Below are positions 8,622-17,137 of a stretch of 64,000 nt of DNA, in pieces; position 1 is the stretch's first letter, and every line of letters starts with the position of its first letter. The notes under the pieces were generated by a model. That model was given only the letters and a program-made list of their open reading frames with translations. It made no database searches and was not told the origin of the DNA. A program made the position numbers and the translations under genes. Source of the stretch: Aestuariibacter sp. (GTDB lineage: Bacteria; Pseudomonadota; Gammaproteobacteria; Enterobacterales; Alteromonadaceae); contig CP051238.1 in NCBI GenBank assembly GCA_017794925.1, positions 2,682,179 through 2,746,178 on the forward strand, given 5' to 3'.

Positions 8622-9259
8622 CGTTAAGAAACAACAACACTAACACGCCTCAACTCACGCAATAATGAATTTACGAGGGAATACCAAGTAGCTTTGATGA
8701 ATAGCCCATCAGTCGAGTGAGATTACCAAAAATTATCCGCGCTATGAATGAATGAGCACCTTATTTATCTGCGCATACGTCTGACCCAGGTTTGTACCTA
8801 GGGCGTGTTGATCTTTGCTGTACACTTTTGCAGCAGTCCATAGCTGGCCAGTGTGCACCATTTAGGCAAGGCGACTGTTTGCAGGTCTAGTGGGCCTAAA
8901 TCAAAAACAGTCGCCTTGCCTAAATGGTGCACACTGGCCGGTTACCGGGCGCTGCCCGAAGGGGTCGTCATGAAAGCATTTTACTCTTTGTCACAGCCCT
9001 TTGGCGTAGAACAACTATGCCTGCAGGGCTGTTTCGCGATTAAAATGCTTTCATATAGACCAAAATTCGTACAGCAAAGATCAACGCGCCCAGTTTAACC
9101 TGAAGCAAACTGAGACCGAGTGCCTGCAAAAGCGCCAGAAGTTCGTTTCCCATTCTTATTACCATTAATAATTGGTATTTTTCCGGGGCATCTTCCCTGT
9201 GAGTGATGCAACATGGAAAGCCCCGGATTGAGCTGGTTAACCTGGCTCGCTCTATAGCT
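8622..9259. other. 638-bp intergenic region containing the MITE-like element
   Basis: Apart from the element at 8801-9091, this gap holds the promoter side of the S58 peptidase (8622-8800) and about 170 bp beyond the element. The latter includes an inverted repeat ccggggc/gccccgg at 9183-9189 and 9220-9226. It is not followed by a T-run on the strand of the upstream minus gene, so it is not an ordinary terminator. No further gene is seen. Confidence 0.6.
8801..9091. mobile_element. MITE-like non-autonomous element, 291 bp, multi-hairpin
   Basis: The ends are 23-bp terminal inverted repeats, 8801-8823 and 9069-9091, with a single mismatch; the outer end reads GGGCGTGTTGATCTTTGCTG. Inside are a perfect 35-bp inverted repeat (8846-8880 with 8905-8939, 24-nt loop), a small hairpin (8946-8950 with 8954-8958) and an imperfect long hairpin (8971-8983 with 9041-9053, continued by 8993-9000 with 9025-9032). 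No transposase is encoded; the open frame across it is a by-product of the repeats. The terminal sequence is like ends of IS5-type elements as I remember them, but I cannot confirm a parent. No clear target duplication is visible (flanks ..gtaccta and agtttaa..). Confidence 0.75.
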
Positions 9260-10933
9260 TCAGCCCCAGATTTTCACCTGTTCCTGAATAGTCGCCAGAT
9301 TCGAACGTAATTTTGCGATGGTCTCTCTCATTGGTCTGAGGATTTCAACCTGACGCTTTTTGTTGCGACGGGAACAGACGGAGCCATGAATGAGAAAATA
9401 TATGTTCAATAGCCCAAAGAGGATTAATGGCGTGTAGTTAATAATAACGCGGTCGTCGAAAATAGGCGCCGCAGAGGTATTTTTCATCATATCGCGCAGT
9501 GCGTACTGAGGTGCGCGATACTCGGTGAAAAACCACATCGCAAACACACCTGCAAGCAGCCACCAGAGTAGCTGATTTCCTAAACCTCTAATACCCTGAA
9601 AGCTACTGGTAGAATAGGTCCTATCTTTAGTAATATTGATAGCGCATTCACGGTTATAATCGTTTCTATTACCTATATTGACGTCACTGTAACTGAAGAA
9701 CAGCCAGTCCCCGATATCCAGATCGCCAAGGACCTGCTCACTGAACTCCCATTGGACTATTTCTCCATTTTCACGCAATAGCCACACATTACCCGTTATG
9801 CCAGTCCGTCTTGTGCGGTGAGTACTGGAAGTCGTGTCGTAAGAACTGTGACTGAATCGATTGCCATAGTAGTGATCGGTTCTGGTGGTCTGTGTTGTGG
9901 TCACTGAGACATCAGACACGTCTGACTCGACATCTTTACTCAGCACTTTTGCCATAAACCCCTGTATTTCTACCTGGCCTTTTGGGCTGGCACTTAACAG
10001 GTTCTTATGCAAATAGTCTTCGGTGTAAGACAGGCTGTATTCACTCATTAACGCAGACTCTTGCTCAGCAATACTTTGAACATTATCTTGTTCTGTATTG
10101 ATGTTTAAACCGCATTTCACACAAAAGCTATGCGAGCCTGGGATGCGACTGTGGCAGCCTGAGCAGTTGATATCTGTGTCGAGCGTCGGGCGGGATTGCA
10201 AGTGGTACCCCAAATCATCACGGCTGATTCGTAGTAAGGCTTCTATGGTTTGCTTCAAAACCGAAAACCGGTGCTGGCCTCGCTCGTAGCTGGCTTTATT
10301 TTTGCGTCGCTCCCAGAGGTAGCAAACCAAAGCGGCCATGGCGCCAGCACCGACCCCGATCAACGGCTCGCGTAAATCCAGGCCATAATTAAGTCCGAGT
10401 GCGACAACTATCCATACCAACGTCCATATCCAGGACGTCTTCCACGAAGGCGGGTTGAGCGCGCTGTCGCGAATTGAACGTTGTTCCGTAGGTAAATGGT
10501 TAATAACGCACAGCGGCATCGAGTTATTTTTTACGATTTTACGGGCGTTGCTGTCTGCAATTTTGTAATAGAGTCGGTAGGCAACCGGGGAGAGTAGGGT
10601 GAGCACATCGCCTTTCTTAATGCTGTTAAAAAACTCATCTTCAGCTTCAATGGAAGTGCTCTCTGTATTGCCTTGCTCATCTTCCAGTTCAATCCACCAG
10701 TACCCGTAAGTGAGGTTATTGTTACTGCTTTTGAAGGTACGTTTGTAATAGTAAGTGGATTTTACTTTTCCGCTGATAATCTTTGCATCTGGGTAAACCG
10801 TGCGCAGATGTTCCATAATGTCCGGGTTAAGTGATTCGATTCCCTTTACTGCTAAATGGCCACTTTCAACCTGATCACCACAATAACCGCAAAAAGATTC
10901 CTGACCAAAAACGGGTTGCTGACAATGCTGCAT
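9260..10933 (-). CDS. Zinc-ribbon membrane protein of unknown function
   Basis: The 557-residue protein was not recognised as a named family. It carries two zinc-ribbon-like Cys sets. The N-terminal one is C-x11-CGYC (residues 4-19). The second is CSGCHSRIPGSHSFCVKCG (around residue 255), a complete CxxC-x10-CxxC ribbon. There are four likely membrane helices: two adjacent near residues 165-210 (WIWTLVWIVVALGLNYGL, GVGAGAMAALVCYLW), one near 460 and one near 500. The region between is soluble and rich in Ser/Thr/Asp (DVSDVSVTTTQTTRTDHYYG). No signal peptide is present, so the ribbons should face the cytoplasm. The gene stands alone between two minus-strand genes and large gaps. Confidence 0.6.
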   Translation of the reverse strand: MQHCQQPVFGQESFCGYCGDQVESGHLAVKGIESLNPDIMEHLRTVYPDAKIISGKVKSTYYYKRTFKSSNNNLTYGYWWIELEDEQGNTESTSIEAEDEFFNSIKKGDVLTLLSPVAYRLYYKIADSNARKIVKNNSMPLCVINHLPTEQRSIRDSALNPPSWKTSWIWTLVWIVVALGLNYGLDLREPLIGVGAGAMAALVCYLWERRKNKASYERGQHRFSVLKQTIEALLRISRDDLGYHLQSRPTLDTDINCSGCHSRIPGSHSFCVKCGLNINTEQDNVQSIAEQESALMSEYSLSYTEDYLHKNLLSASPKGQVEIQGFMAKVLSKDVESDVSDVSVTTTQTTRTDHYYGNRFSHSSYDTTSSTHRTRRTGITGNVWLLRENGEIVQWEFSEQVLGDLDIGDWLFFSYSDVNIGNRNDYNRECAINITKDRTYSTSSFQGIRGLGNQLLWWLLAGVFAMWFFTEYRAPQYALRDMMKNTSAAPIFDDRVIINYTPLILFGLLNIYFLIHGSVCSRRNKKRQVEILRPMRETIAKLRSNLATIQEQVKIWG

Positions 10934-11495
10934 GACTTGTCCTTAAGCTAATTTTATAATTCTGTAGGTTTTATCTATCCGGTATCAGCAGGCTGGATCC
11001 TTTCTTATTGCAGCCCGCCCCGGCTCTGTTTCTATCGCCATTTCCTTACAGATAGGTCTAACAGTGTTTGATTCTTCGCTATCTGTTACTCAATGACACA
11101 GCGCTGTCATTTTTATCACACTTTTTCCTTGCTAGGTATAAAACTTAAGAATAATCAATGAGTTTAAATTCCCGAATATTCTCTTCACCGGAATGATTAC
11201 CAATCTTTATTCTCAACTTCGTTTCAATCAGGATGGCTCAATGCTTTCTTTGTTGTTTTCGAGCAGACCATTCTCGAGTCAGGTTTCAGCGCCTTCTATG
11301 TGGCTTATGATTCTGTTGGTCTCCGGAGGTGTTTAATGGCGTCGTCGCCATTAAAAAATTAAGGTGCTACCTAAAGTAAATGGTGTCTCAGAAAAAAGAG
11401 AATGAGTGAATATGTTGACGATGTAGGGGCGGAGTCAATCGAGCCAAAACAACTAAACCAAAGGGGCATCATTGCCCCTTTGTTGTGTGTATTGT
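10934..11495. other. 562-bp intergenic region without a recognised gene
   Basis: It includes a perfect 10-bp hairpin (11332-11341 with 11346-11355, loop tcgt) that lacks a T-run on either useful side, and the terminator of the Tricorn-like gene at its right end. A 31-codon frame at 11241-11336, with a weak ribosome site, encodes a hydrophobic peptide and is not called. AT-rich stretches at 11125-11190 could hold promoter elements, but none could be assigned. Confidence 0.4.
11459..11482 (-). terminator. Hairpin terminator of the Tricorn-like gene
   Basis: A perfect 10-bp stem (11459-11468 with 11473-11482) with a 4-nt loop lies 13 bases beyond the stop codon of the minus-strand gene. On that strand the hairpin is followed by a T-rich but interrupted tract (ggtttagttgtttt). 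Confidence 0.6.
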
Positions 11496-14400
11496 TTATT
11501 TAACGTCTTTCGCCGGTTCGTCTACCGCGGGGTAGGATTTGGGTTTAAGTGGTTTTACCGGTTTTTTCCGCAGTTGTTTTTTGAGGTAATTAACGGCGGC
11601 GTCCAGCTGTGCGTCTTCACCATTGAAGGTGGCATGGGGCAGGTTGTCTACTTCTTTATCTGGGCTGACACCATGGCCTTCCACTACCCAGTTGCCATCC
11701 ATGTCAAAGACAGGGAGTTCAGCTACACGCGCCATTCCTTTATCAGCCAGACGATTTAATCCCCGTAGCCAAATACCTGCGCCGGCTGTTTGCTTACCAA
11801 TTACCGGGCCTAGCTCCAAAGACTTAATTGCTGCGGTAAACGTCTCACCGTCGGAGTAGGTGTACTGATCAGCCAGTACGACCAAATGTCCCCGGAATGT
11901 CTGCTGCATGTTTGTTGAGGGATCGGCGTTGCCAATGGTCCAGAACATCCACACCCGGCGTAATAACTTTTCAATTAACCAGCTATCGATATTACCGCCT
12001 CGATTGCGTCGTACATCAATAATTAACCCGCCTTTTTGGTTTGCGGCATAAAACTCTCTGGCAAATTCGCTGACATCATTGCTGCCCATGGCATAAATAT
12101 GCATATAACCTATGTTGTCATCTTGCGCAGTGACCTTATTGCGGTTGGTGGTAACCCAGTCCTGATAGCGAAGACGAGATGCCTGACGGCTGCTGACGGG
12201 GTAGGTCACCGTATGGTGAGACTCGCCGTCCCGCAACAGTGTTAGCACGACCTGCTTACCGGCCTGATTGAGCAGGGCATTGTGCACATCCTTAATATCA
12301 ACCACAGTGCGACCGTTAATGGCTTGAATAATGTCGCCGTTGCGTGCATCTGTACCGGGCTTTTGTAACGGTGATGCATTGGCCGGTAATTCACTGTCGT
12401 ACTGATAGATGTGTTCAATCACAATGCCATCTGATGTTTGCGACAGCATAGCGCCAAGGCTGGCAGGTTTTGGACGATCCGGGGTGTCCGGTACATCACC
12501 GCCATATACCTGTGAATGTAACACATTCAGTTCACCAATCAGTTGAGCCAACACGTCATTGAGCTCATATCGGTCGGTAATACGCGATAGGAGTGGAGTG
12601 TATTTGGCTTTTGCCTGAGGCCAGTCAACGCCACGCATGGCTTTGTCGTAAAAGAAATCCCGGTGCATTAGCCAGGCATCGTGGAATAGCTGTTGCCATT
12701 CCTGCTCCGGCGAAATACGCAGCTGCCAGTCTTTTACATTGGCTTTGTATTTACTACTGTCTGAAGGGAATTTCTTCGCCGCCGGTACGATGTAAATCTG
12801 ATCATTATTGCCGCTGGGTCTGACGACCAATAGTTGTTTGCCATCCGGGCTCAGGTCAAAGCCCGTGATAGGTGAAACAACGGTTGAGGTCTCGTGCTTA
12901 GGTTTAAGGCTAATTGCTTTTAATGCCGTTTTATTGCCTGACTGTTCTCGCTGACTCACAAACAGGTATTTGCTATTAACGTGTAAATTGGCGTAGTTGT
13001 CGGCACTTGTTGGGACTTGCCACAGCCGCTTCGACAATCCTTGCCAGTCAATGACGTTTACTGGTGTGGATATTTCTTCTGCTTCAATCGATACGTCTTC
13101 ACCGTTATCTTCTGCCGCTGTTTCTGCGGACTCAGGCTCTGCGTCGTCAGCTTCCGGCTCTTCCTCTAACATAGCGAGTTCATTTGGCTGTTGAAAAGGA
13201 AACGCTGCGTCTTCTTTTAACGCATAAGCATAAATTAGCGTTTTACTGTCGAAGCTGGTGCCCATGTTACGGTCGCCCCAGGGCGAGCGGGTAGAGGGGG
13301 TAAAAGCACGATCAGACAAAAAATACAGCCAGTCGCCATTGGGTGAGAAAGCGGGGTCATAGCTGTTGTATTTATCGCTGGTGAGTAACGAGCCTTCTTT
13401 TGATTGGGTATCCAGTAAATACAGACGGCTGCGCTGGTTGCCTTTGGTATTGATGGTCAGTGCCAAAAGTCTGCTGTCGCTGCTCCAAACGACATCCGAG
13501 TAAGGGTTCATTTCTGATTGCCCTTCAAACACTTTAGTGTTTTCTAGTGTTTCCAGATTCAGTAACCATAAATCACCATTAAAGTCATCGTGAGCGATAT
13601 ATTTACCGTCAGGTGATAAAACCAGGTTCCAGCGGCTCACTGTCGCGTCCTGGGTGAGTTGTTTTGCTTCGTCGGAGCCATCCGCCGCGAACTGCCAGAT
13701 TTCCATTTCGCCGCTGGCATCGTTAATGGCATAGACCCACTTGCCGTCGTGGCTCAAAATTGCTTTGCGAGAACGTGATTGCGCCGGCGTGCTGATGGGT
13801 TTTAAGCGGCGCCCGTCTGAGCTGGCAACGGCAATCTGACCCCTTGCAGTAATGACGGCTTGTTTCTGCTGTCCGGAAAAGCCCACGTGAGTCATATATT
13901 TTGTAGGGGTGGAAAGCCACTTGTCGCGCTTATGCGGAAAATCTGACGTCAGTGTGATCGGGAGTGTTTCAATACGGTTATTGGTTAAATCCAGAATTTT
14001 AATATCAGCTCCGTGCTGGAAAGCAATTTTACCGTTCGACAGCGATGCATCCCGAACCGGGTAGTCACTGAAGTCCGTAATGGCTTTCTTGCGTTTGCCT
14101 GATAGCGTCATTTGCCAGAGGTTGTCGTTGCCATTCTTATTGCTAATAAAATACAACGTATCATTCCAACGCATCGGTTCTCTTACTGATGCATCGTGAT
14201 CGCCGGTTAACAACGATGCTTCATTGCTGTCGTTTAAATCAAAACGCCATAATTCGCCTTGAGCGCCACCGCGGTAATAGCGCGCGTTATCGTTGGAAAC
14301 TTGCAAGCCAAACTGAATAAAAAACAACGCATTATTGTTATCAACGATCCCTTCTACCGCATCGGCTACAGGGAGCGTTTTACTGATCAGGGTGGCAGGG

Positions 14401-14807
14401 TCGACGGTTTTAAGCGTCCAGTTTCCAGTTGGACCAACTCGTGACATGGTTGCGAACACAATGTGACCTTCTGGCGTCCAGCCGTGCACTTTAACTGCGC
14501 TATTTTCGTAACTGACCCGTTTGGCGGACCCGCCAGAGAGGGGCATTACGTACACTTCGTTAGTGCCTTCGTAATTCGCCACAAAGGCAATTTTCTCTCC
14601 GTCCGGCGAAATAGCGGATTCGCGCTCTTCTGCCGGGTGAGTCGTCAAGCGACTGGCAGACTGCTGACCCAACTTATACACCCAAATGTCGCCTTCGGCG
14701 GTAAACGTCAGTGTGTCGTTGTGTAGTGAGGGATCGCGGTAATAGCCGGTATTGGCCAGACTGCCGGCACTCAGGCCAAGTAAAGTTATTAGTGTGATAA
14801 GACGCAT
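11496..14807 (-). CDS. Tricorn-like protease, S41 family, exported
   Basis: The 1103-residue protein has a signal peptide (MRLITLITLLGLSAGSLA). It then has TolB/Tricorn-type beta-propeller repeats to about residue 680, with many copies of the S-PDG-x-[KW][IL] pattern such as AISPDGEKIAFVANYEGTNEVYV and AFSPNGDWLYFLSDRA. An acidic linker (EEEPEADDAEPESAETAAE) lies near residues 545-570. A PDZ domain (NGDIIQAINGRTVVDI) is near residue 830, and a C-terminal S41 serine-protease domain contains GGLIIDVRRNRGG and the nucleophile region YTYSDGETFTAAI. The domain order matches Tricorn core proteases, which degrade oligopeptides. The signal peptide indicates the periplasm. Confidence 0.9.
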   Translation of the reverse strand: MRLITLITLLGLSAGSLANTGYYRDPSLHNDTLTFTAEGDIWVYKLGQQSASRLTTHPAEERESAISPDGEKIAFVANYEGTNEVYVMPLSGGSAKRVSYENSAVKVHGWTPEGHIVFATMSRVGPTGNWTLKTVDPATLISKTLPVADAVEGIVDNNNALFFIQFGLQVSNDNARYYRGGAQGELWRFDLNDSNEASLLTGDHDASVREPMRWNDTLYFISNKNGNDNLWQMTLSGKRKKAITDFSDYPVRDASLSNGKIAFQHGADIKILDLTNNRIETLPITLTSDFPHKRDKWLSTPTKYMTHVGFSGQQKQAVITARGQIAVASSDGRRLKPISTPAQSRSRKAILSHDGKWVYAINDASGEMEIWQFAADGSDEAKQLTQDATVSRWNLVLSPDGKYIAHDDFNGDLWLLNLETLENTKVFEGQSEMNPYSDVVWSSDSRLLALTINTKGNQRSRLYLLDTQSKEGSLLTSDKYNSYDPAFSPNGDWLYFLSDRAFTPSTRSPWGDRNMGTSFDSKTLIYAYALKEDAAFPFQQPNELAMLEEEPEADDAEPESAETAAEDNGEDVSIEAEEISTPVNVIDWQGLSKRLWQVPTSADNYANLHVNSKYLFVSQREQSGNKTALKAISLKPKHETSTVVSPITGFDLSPDGKQLLVVRPSGNNDQIYIVPAAKKFPSDSSKYKANVKDWQLRISPEQEWQQLFHDAWLMHRDFFYDKAMRGVDWPQAKAKYTPLLSRITDRYELNDVLAQLIGELNVLHSQVYGGDVPDTPDRPKPASLGAMLSQTSDGIVIEHIYQYDSELPANASPLQKPGTDARNGDIIQAINGRTVVDIKDVHNALLNQAGKQVVLTLLRDGESHHTVTYPVSSRQASRLRYQDWVTTNRNKVTAQDDNIGYMHIYAMGSNDVSEFAREFYAANQKGGLIIDVRRNRGGNIDSWLIEKLLRRVWMFWTIGNADPSTNMQQTFRGHLVVLADQYTYSDGETFTAAIKSLELGPVIGKQTAGAGIWLRGLNRLADKGMARVAELPVFDMDGNWVVEGHGVSPDKEVDNLPHATFNGEDAQLDAAVNYLKKQLRKKPVKPLKPKSYPAVDEPAKDVK

Positions 14808-14880
14808 ATAGGAATCGTCCCTGTCGTATTGATTTATGATTATTGAATCAACACCATAATGGCCGACAGGGTTTTGTCAA

Positions 14881-14926
14881 CTAGGCTGCGGGTTGTCGTC
14901 TAATTTGCCTGATAAACGCCTTGCAA
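14881..14926. repeat. 46-bp direct repeat, left copy (tgpA 3'-end remnant)
   Basis: This stretch matches 22399-22444 at 41 of 46 positions in the same orientation. On the minus strand it reads CKAFIRQIRRQPAA plus a stop, against CRAFIRQISRQPAA plus a stop at the true C-terminus of the TgpA-like protein. Similarity stops sharply beyond these codons. It is thus a copy of the tgpA gene end lying 7.5 kb from tgpA. Confidence 0.8.
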
Positions 14927-15000
14927 CAGGGGGTATGTACCAGGCGCAGAGAAGTGGCTCATGCAAAACCTGCTGAACACCATCCCATTTCCCATTTTTA

Positions 15001-15016
15001 TTCCCATTGCTGGGAA
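15001..15016 (+). promoter_or_regulatory. Candidate upstream activating site for the sigma-54 response regulator
   Basis: The perfect palindrome TTCCCA-ttgc-TGGGAA lies about 52 bp upstream of the -24 element and is preceded by more CCCATT half-sites at 14983-14997. The spacing suits an enhancer site for a sigma-54 activator. Binding by the regulator encoded at 19608 is inference. Confidence 0.5.
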
Positions 15017-15067
15017 AATTATAACTTCATAAATTACAAACTCTATAAATATCAGTGTTTTATGTTT

Positions 15068-15083
15068 TGGCACGTTTGTCGCT
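15068..15083 (+). promoter_or_regulatory. Sigma-54 (-24/-12) promoter of the exporter operon
   Basis: TGGCACG-TTTG-TCGCT matches the consensus TGGCACG-N4-TTGC[AT] at all positions but one, with GG and GC exactly 10 bases apart. The predicted transcript would start near 15094, 28 bases before the ATG at 15122. The same gene block encodes a sigma-54-dependent activator, which supports the call. Confidence 0.75.
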
Positions 15084-15121
15084 CTACTCGTTGCATTAGG
15101 AAACGTTGTTGAAGAGTAGCT

Positions 15122-16381
15122 ATGAAAGGTATTGCTGATATTGTTCAGCGTAAAAAGCCAAAGCGACGGTATGTGAACAAGTGGTTGAGTATTGCTGCTG
15201 CAATATCGACATTTGGTTTTCTGCTTGCGTGGCTGGTGTCAGGAGAGCGACCTCCTCATATTGATAATGTGCGTTTGGCAAAAGTTGAGCGGGGCGATTT
15301 GGCTGTACAGGTTTACGGCTATGGTCGTTTACAGTCGAAATATCAACGGCTGTTAACGTCGGAGGCCAGAGGTGTTGTCGAGCAGGTACTGCTAAAGCCG
15401 GGCGCGGTGGTCACCCCCGATTCTGTCATTTTAGTGTTATCAGCCCCCGAGCTGTTGGAGCGTCTGGCTGACGCTGAGTTGGAGTTTGCCCGGGTCAAAG
15501 CAGACTATGACACGCAAAAATTAGAGCAGCAGAACAACTTGCTGGCTCAGGAAGCCACCATCGCCCAACTGCAAACTGACTATGAACTGGCATCGTTGAA
15601 GGTGGAAGCCGAAACGGAATTAGTGCACCAGGGGATCGTCAGTGAGCTGGATTACCAGGAGTCCAAATTAACGGTTCGCCAACTTCATACGCGCGTAGAA
15701 ATTGCCAATCAGCGGCGCGACACCATGACACAAATAGCAAAGCAACAAATGCAAATCCATGCCGATTTGTTAGCGCGTTATGAAGATCGTTTGCGTTCAT
15801 TGCGCCAGCGCGTTGAGCGACTCAATGTTCGGGCAGGCCTCCATGGTGTGGTGCAAGCACTGGCAGTGGAGATTGGCCAAAGTGTGCCACAGGGCAGCGA
15901 ATTGGCGACAGTGGGTTCAACATCACAGTTGATTGCAGAGTTGCGTGTCGCTCAGGATGAAGCGGATCGTGTAATACCCGGGCATACGGTGAATATTCTG
16001 ACGCAAGGCGCAGAGGTGGCGGGACAGGTAATTCGTCTTGATCCCATCGTGACTGACGGCAGAGTCATTGTGGAAGTTGACCTGACCGGCAAGTTACCCG
16101 CCAATGCGAGACCTGATTTGACCGTGGAAGGAAGGATACAGGTCGCCTACCTGGAAAATGTATTAATACTGGAAGCGCCAACCAATATAGCGGCTTTTAG
16201 TTCCAGACAAGTTTTTAAATTGCACCCAGATCAAAACTTTGCACAGGAGAGCCAGATGAAATTTGGTAATCTATCCGGCGGTCAGGTTGAGGTACTCGAC
16301 GGTGCAGCCGAAGGCGAGCAGGTGGTTATATCTGATACCAGTCAATGGCTGGGTACAGAACGAATCACTCTGACACTATAA
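15122..16381 (+). CDS. Periplasmic adaptor subunit of a MacAB-like exporter
   Basis: The 419-residue HlyD/MacA-type protein has a basic cytoplasmic start, one transmembrane helix (about residues 23-42, WLSIAAAISTFGFLLAWLV), a lipoyl half (YGRLQSKYQRLLTSEARGVVEQVLLKPGAVV), a long coiled coil (about 110-225) and then the second lipoyl and beta-barrel parts (GLHGVVQALAVEIGQSVPQGSELATVG). It is the first gene of a co-directional set with an ATPase (15 bases downstream) and an FtsX-type permease, so it should bridge the permease to an outer-membrane TolC partner encoded elsewhere. Expression is predicted from the sigma-54 promoter just upstream. Confidence 0.85.
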   Translation: MKGIADIVQRKKPKRRYVNKWLSIAAAISTFGFLLAWLVSGERPPHIDNVRLAKVERGDLAVQVYGYGRLQSKYQRLLTSEARGVVEQVLLKPGAVVTPDSVILVLSAPELLERLADAELEFARVKADYDTQKLEQQNNLLAQEATIAQLQTDYELASLKVEAETELVHQGIVSELDYQESKLTVRQLHTRVEIANQRRDTMTQIAKQQMQIHADLLARYEDRLRSLRQRVERLNVRAGLHGVVQALAVEIGQSVPQGSELATVGSTSQLIAELRVAQDEADRVIPGHTVNILTQGAEVAGQVIRLDPIVTDGRVIVEVDLTGKLPANARPDLTVEGRIQVAYLENVLILEAPTNIAAFSSRQVFKLHPDQNFAQESQMKFGNLSGGQVEVLDGAAEGEQVVISDTSQWLGTERITLTL

Positions 16382-16396
16382 TGACAAGGAAACGCT

Positions 16397-17137
16397 ATGA
16401 CTGACAACATTGAGAAAACCATCATTCATCTTAACAATGTCACCAAGAAGTTTGTCTCACATGACGTTGAGATTACTGCACTGCAGGACATTGAACTAAA
16501 AATTCAACAGGGTGAATACGTCGCCATTAACGGACCGTCTGGTTGCGGTAAATCCACGCTATTGTCGCTAATGGGGTTATTGGACACACCCACGTCAGGC
16601 CAATACCTGATTCATGGGGTAAATACCCGTGAATTGTCTGGTGATCAACAAGCTGAATTGCGTAACTTGCATTTGGGGTTTGTTTTTCAGTCATTTAATT
16701 TAATAGATGAACTCAGTGTGTACGACAACGTTGCGCTGCCACTTACGTACCGTGACCAGGCGCTTTCAAAACAAGAGATAAAAGACAGAGTCGTACGAGC
16801 GTTAAGTCAGGTGGGCATGGAGCATCGCATTGCTCACAAGCCCAATCAGCTTTCGGGTGGTCAGCAACAGCGAATTGCGATTGCAAGAGCGCTGGCGGGT
16901 GAGCCCAGTATATTGTTGGTCGATGAACCCACCGGTAACTTAGACTCAAAGAATGGTGATGCGGTTATGGACATTCTGAGTCAATTGAATGCGCAAGGCA
17001 CCACTATTTGTATGGTGACCCACGATCCTCGCTATGCCAGTCACGCTAAACGCCAAATTGCCTTACTGGATGGCAAAATCGTTACGACACAGCCGAGCTT
17101 TCAGTCTCCAGAGCCAATCGCGGCGGTATACTCATGA
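16397..17137 (+). CDS. ABC transporter ATP-binding protein, MacB/LolD type
   Basis: The 246-residue ATPase has all motifs: Walker A GPSGCGKST (around residue 48), Q-loop FVFQSFNL, signature LSGGQQQR, Walker B ILLVDEPTGNLDS and the H-loop VTHDPRYA. The closest families are the LolD/FtsE/MacB ATPases that work with FtsX-fold permeases. RBS AAGGAAA precedes ATG 16397. The stop overlaps the start of the permease by 4 bases (ATGA), which indicates coupled translation. Confidence 0.9.
   Translation: MTDNIEKTIIHLNNVTKKFVSHDVEITALQDIELKIQQGEYVAINGPSGCGKSTLLSLMGLLDTPTSGQYLIHGVNTRELSGDQQAELRNLHLGFVFQSFNLIDELSVYDNVALPLTYRDQALSKQEIKDRVVRALSQVGMEHRIAHKPNQLSGGQQQRIAIARALAGEPSILLVDEPTGNLDSKNGDAVMDILSQLNAQGTTICMVTHDPRYASHAKRQIALLDGKIVTTQPSFQSPEPIAAVYS

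Larger units (their letters stand above)
14808..15121. other. 314-bp divergent intergenic region
   Basis: From left to right it holds the promoter side of the Tricorn-like gene, the tgpA-tail repeat (14881-14926), a run of CCCATT half-sites (14983-15008), a palindrome at 15001-15016 and a sigma-54 promoter at 15068-15083. The last two are listed separately. Confidence 0.6.

Noticed and set aside
8853..9098. 81-codon open frame inside the MITE-like element
   Set aside because: It runs through both hairpin arms and the right terminal repeat; the composition follows from the inverted repeats and no family is recognisable.
9183..9226. GC-rich inverted repeat as terminator of the zinc-ribbon gene
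   Set aside because: On the minus strand the hairpin is followed by an A-run, not a T-run, so it does not look like an intrinsic terminator.
11241..11336. 31-codon hydrophobic frame with a partial ribosome site
   Set aside because: Short, no relatives recognisable, and no promoter or conserved context; chance frame is more likely.
11332..11355. Perfect 10-bp hairpin
   Set aside because: No T-run in the needed direction and no neighbouring gene end; not called as a terminator.
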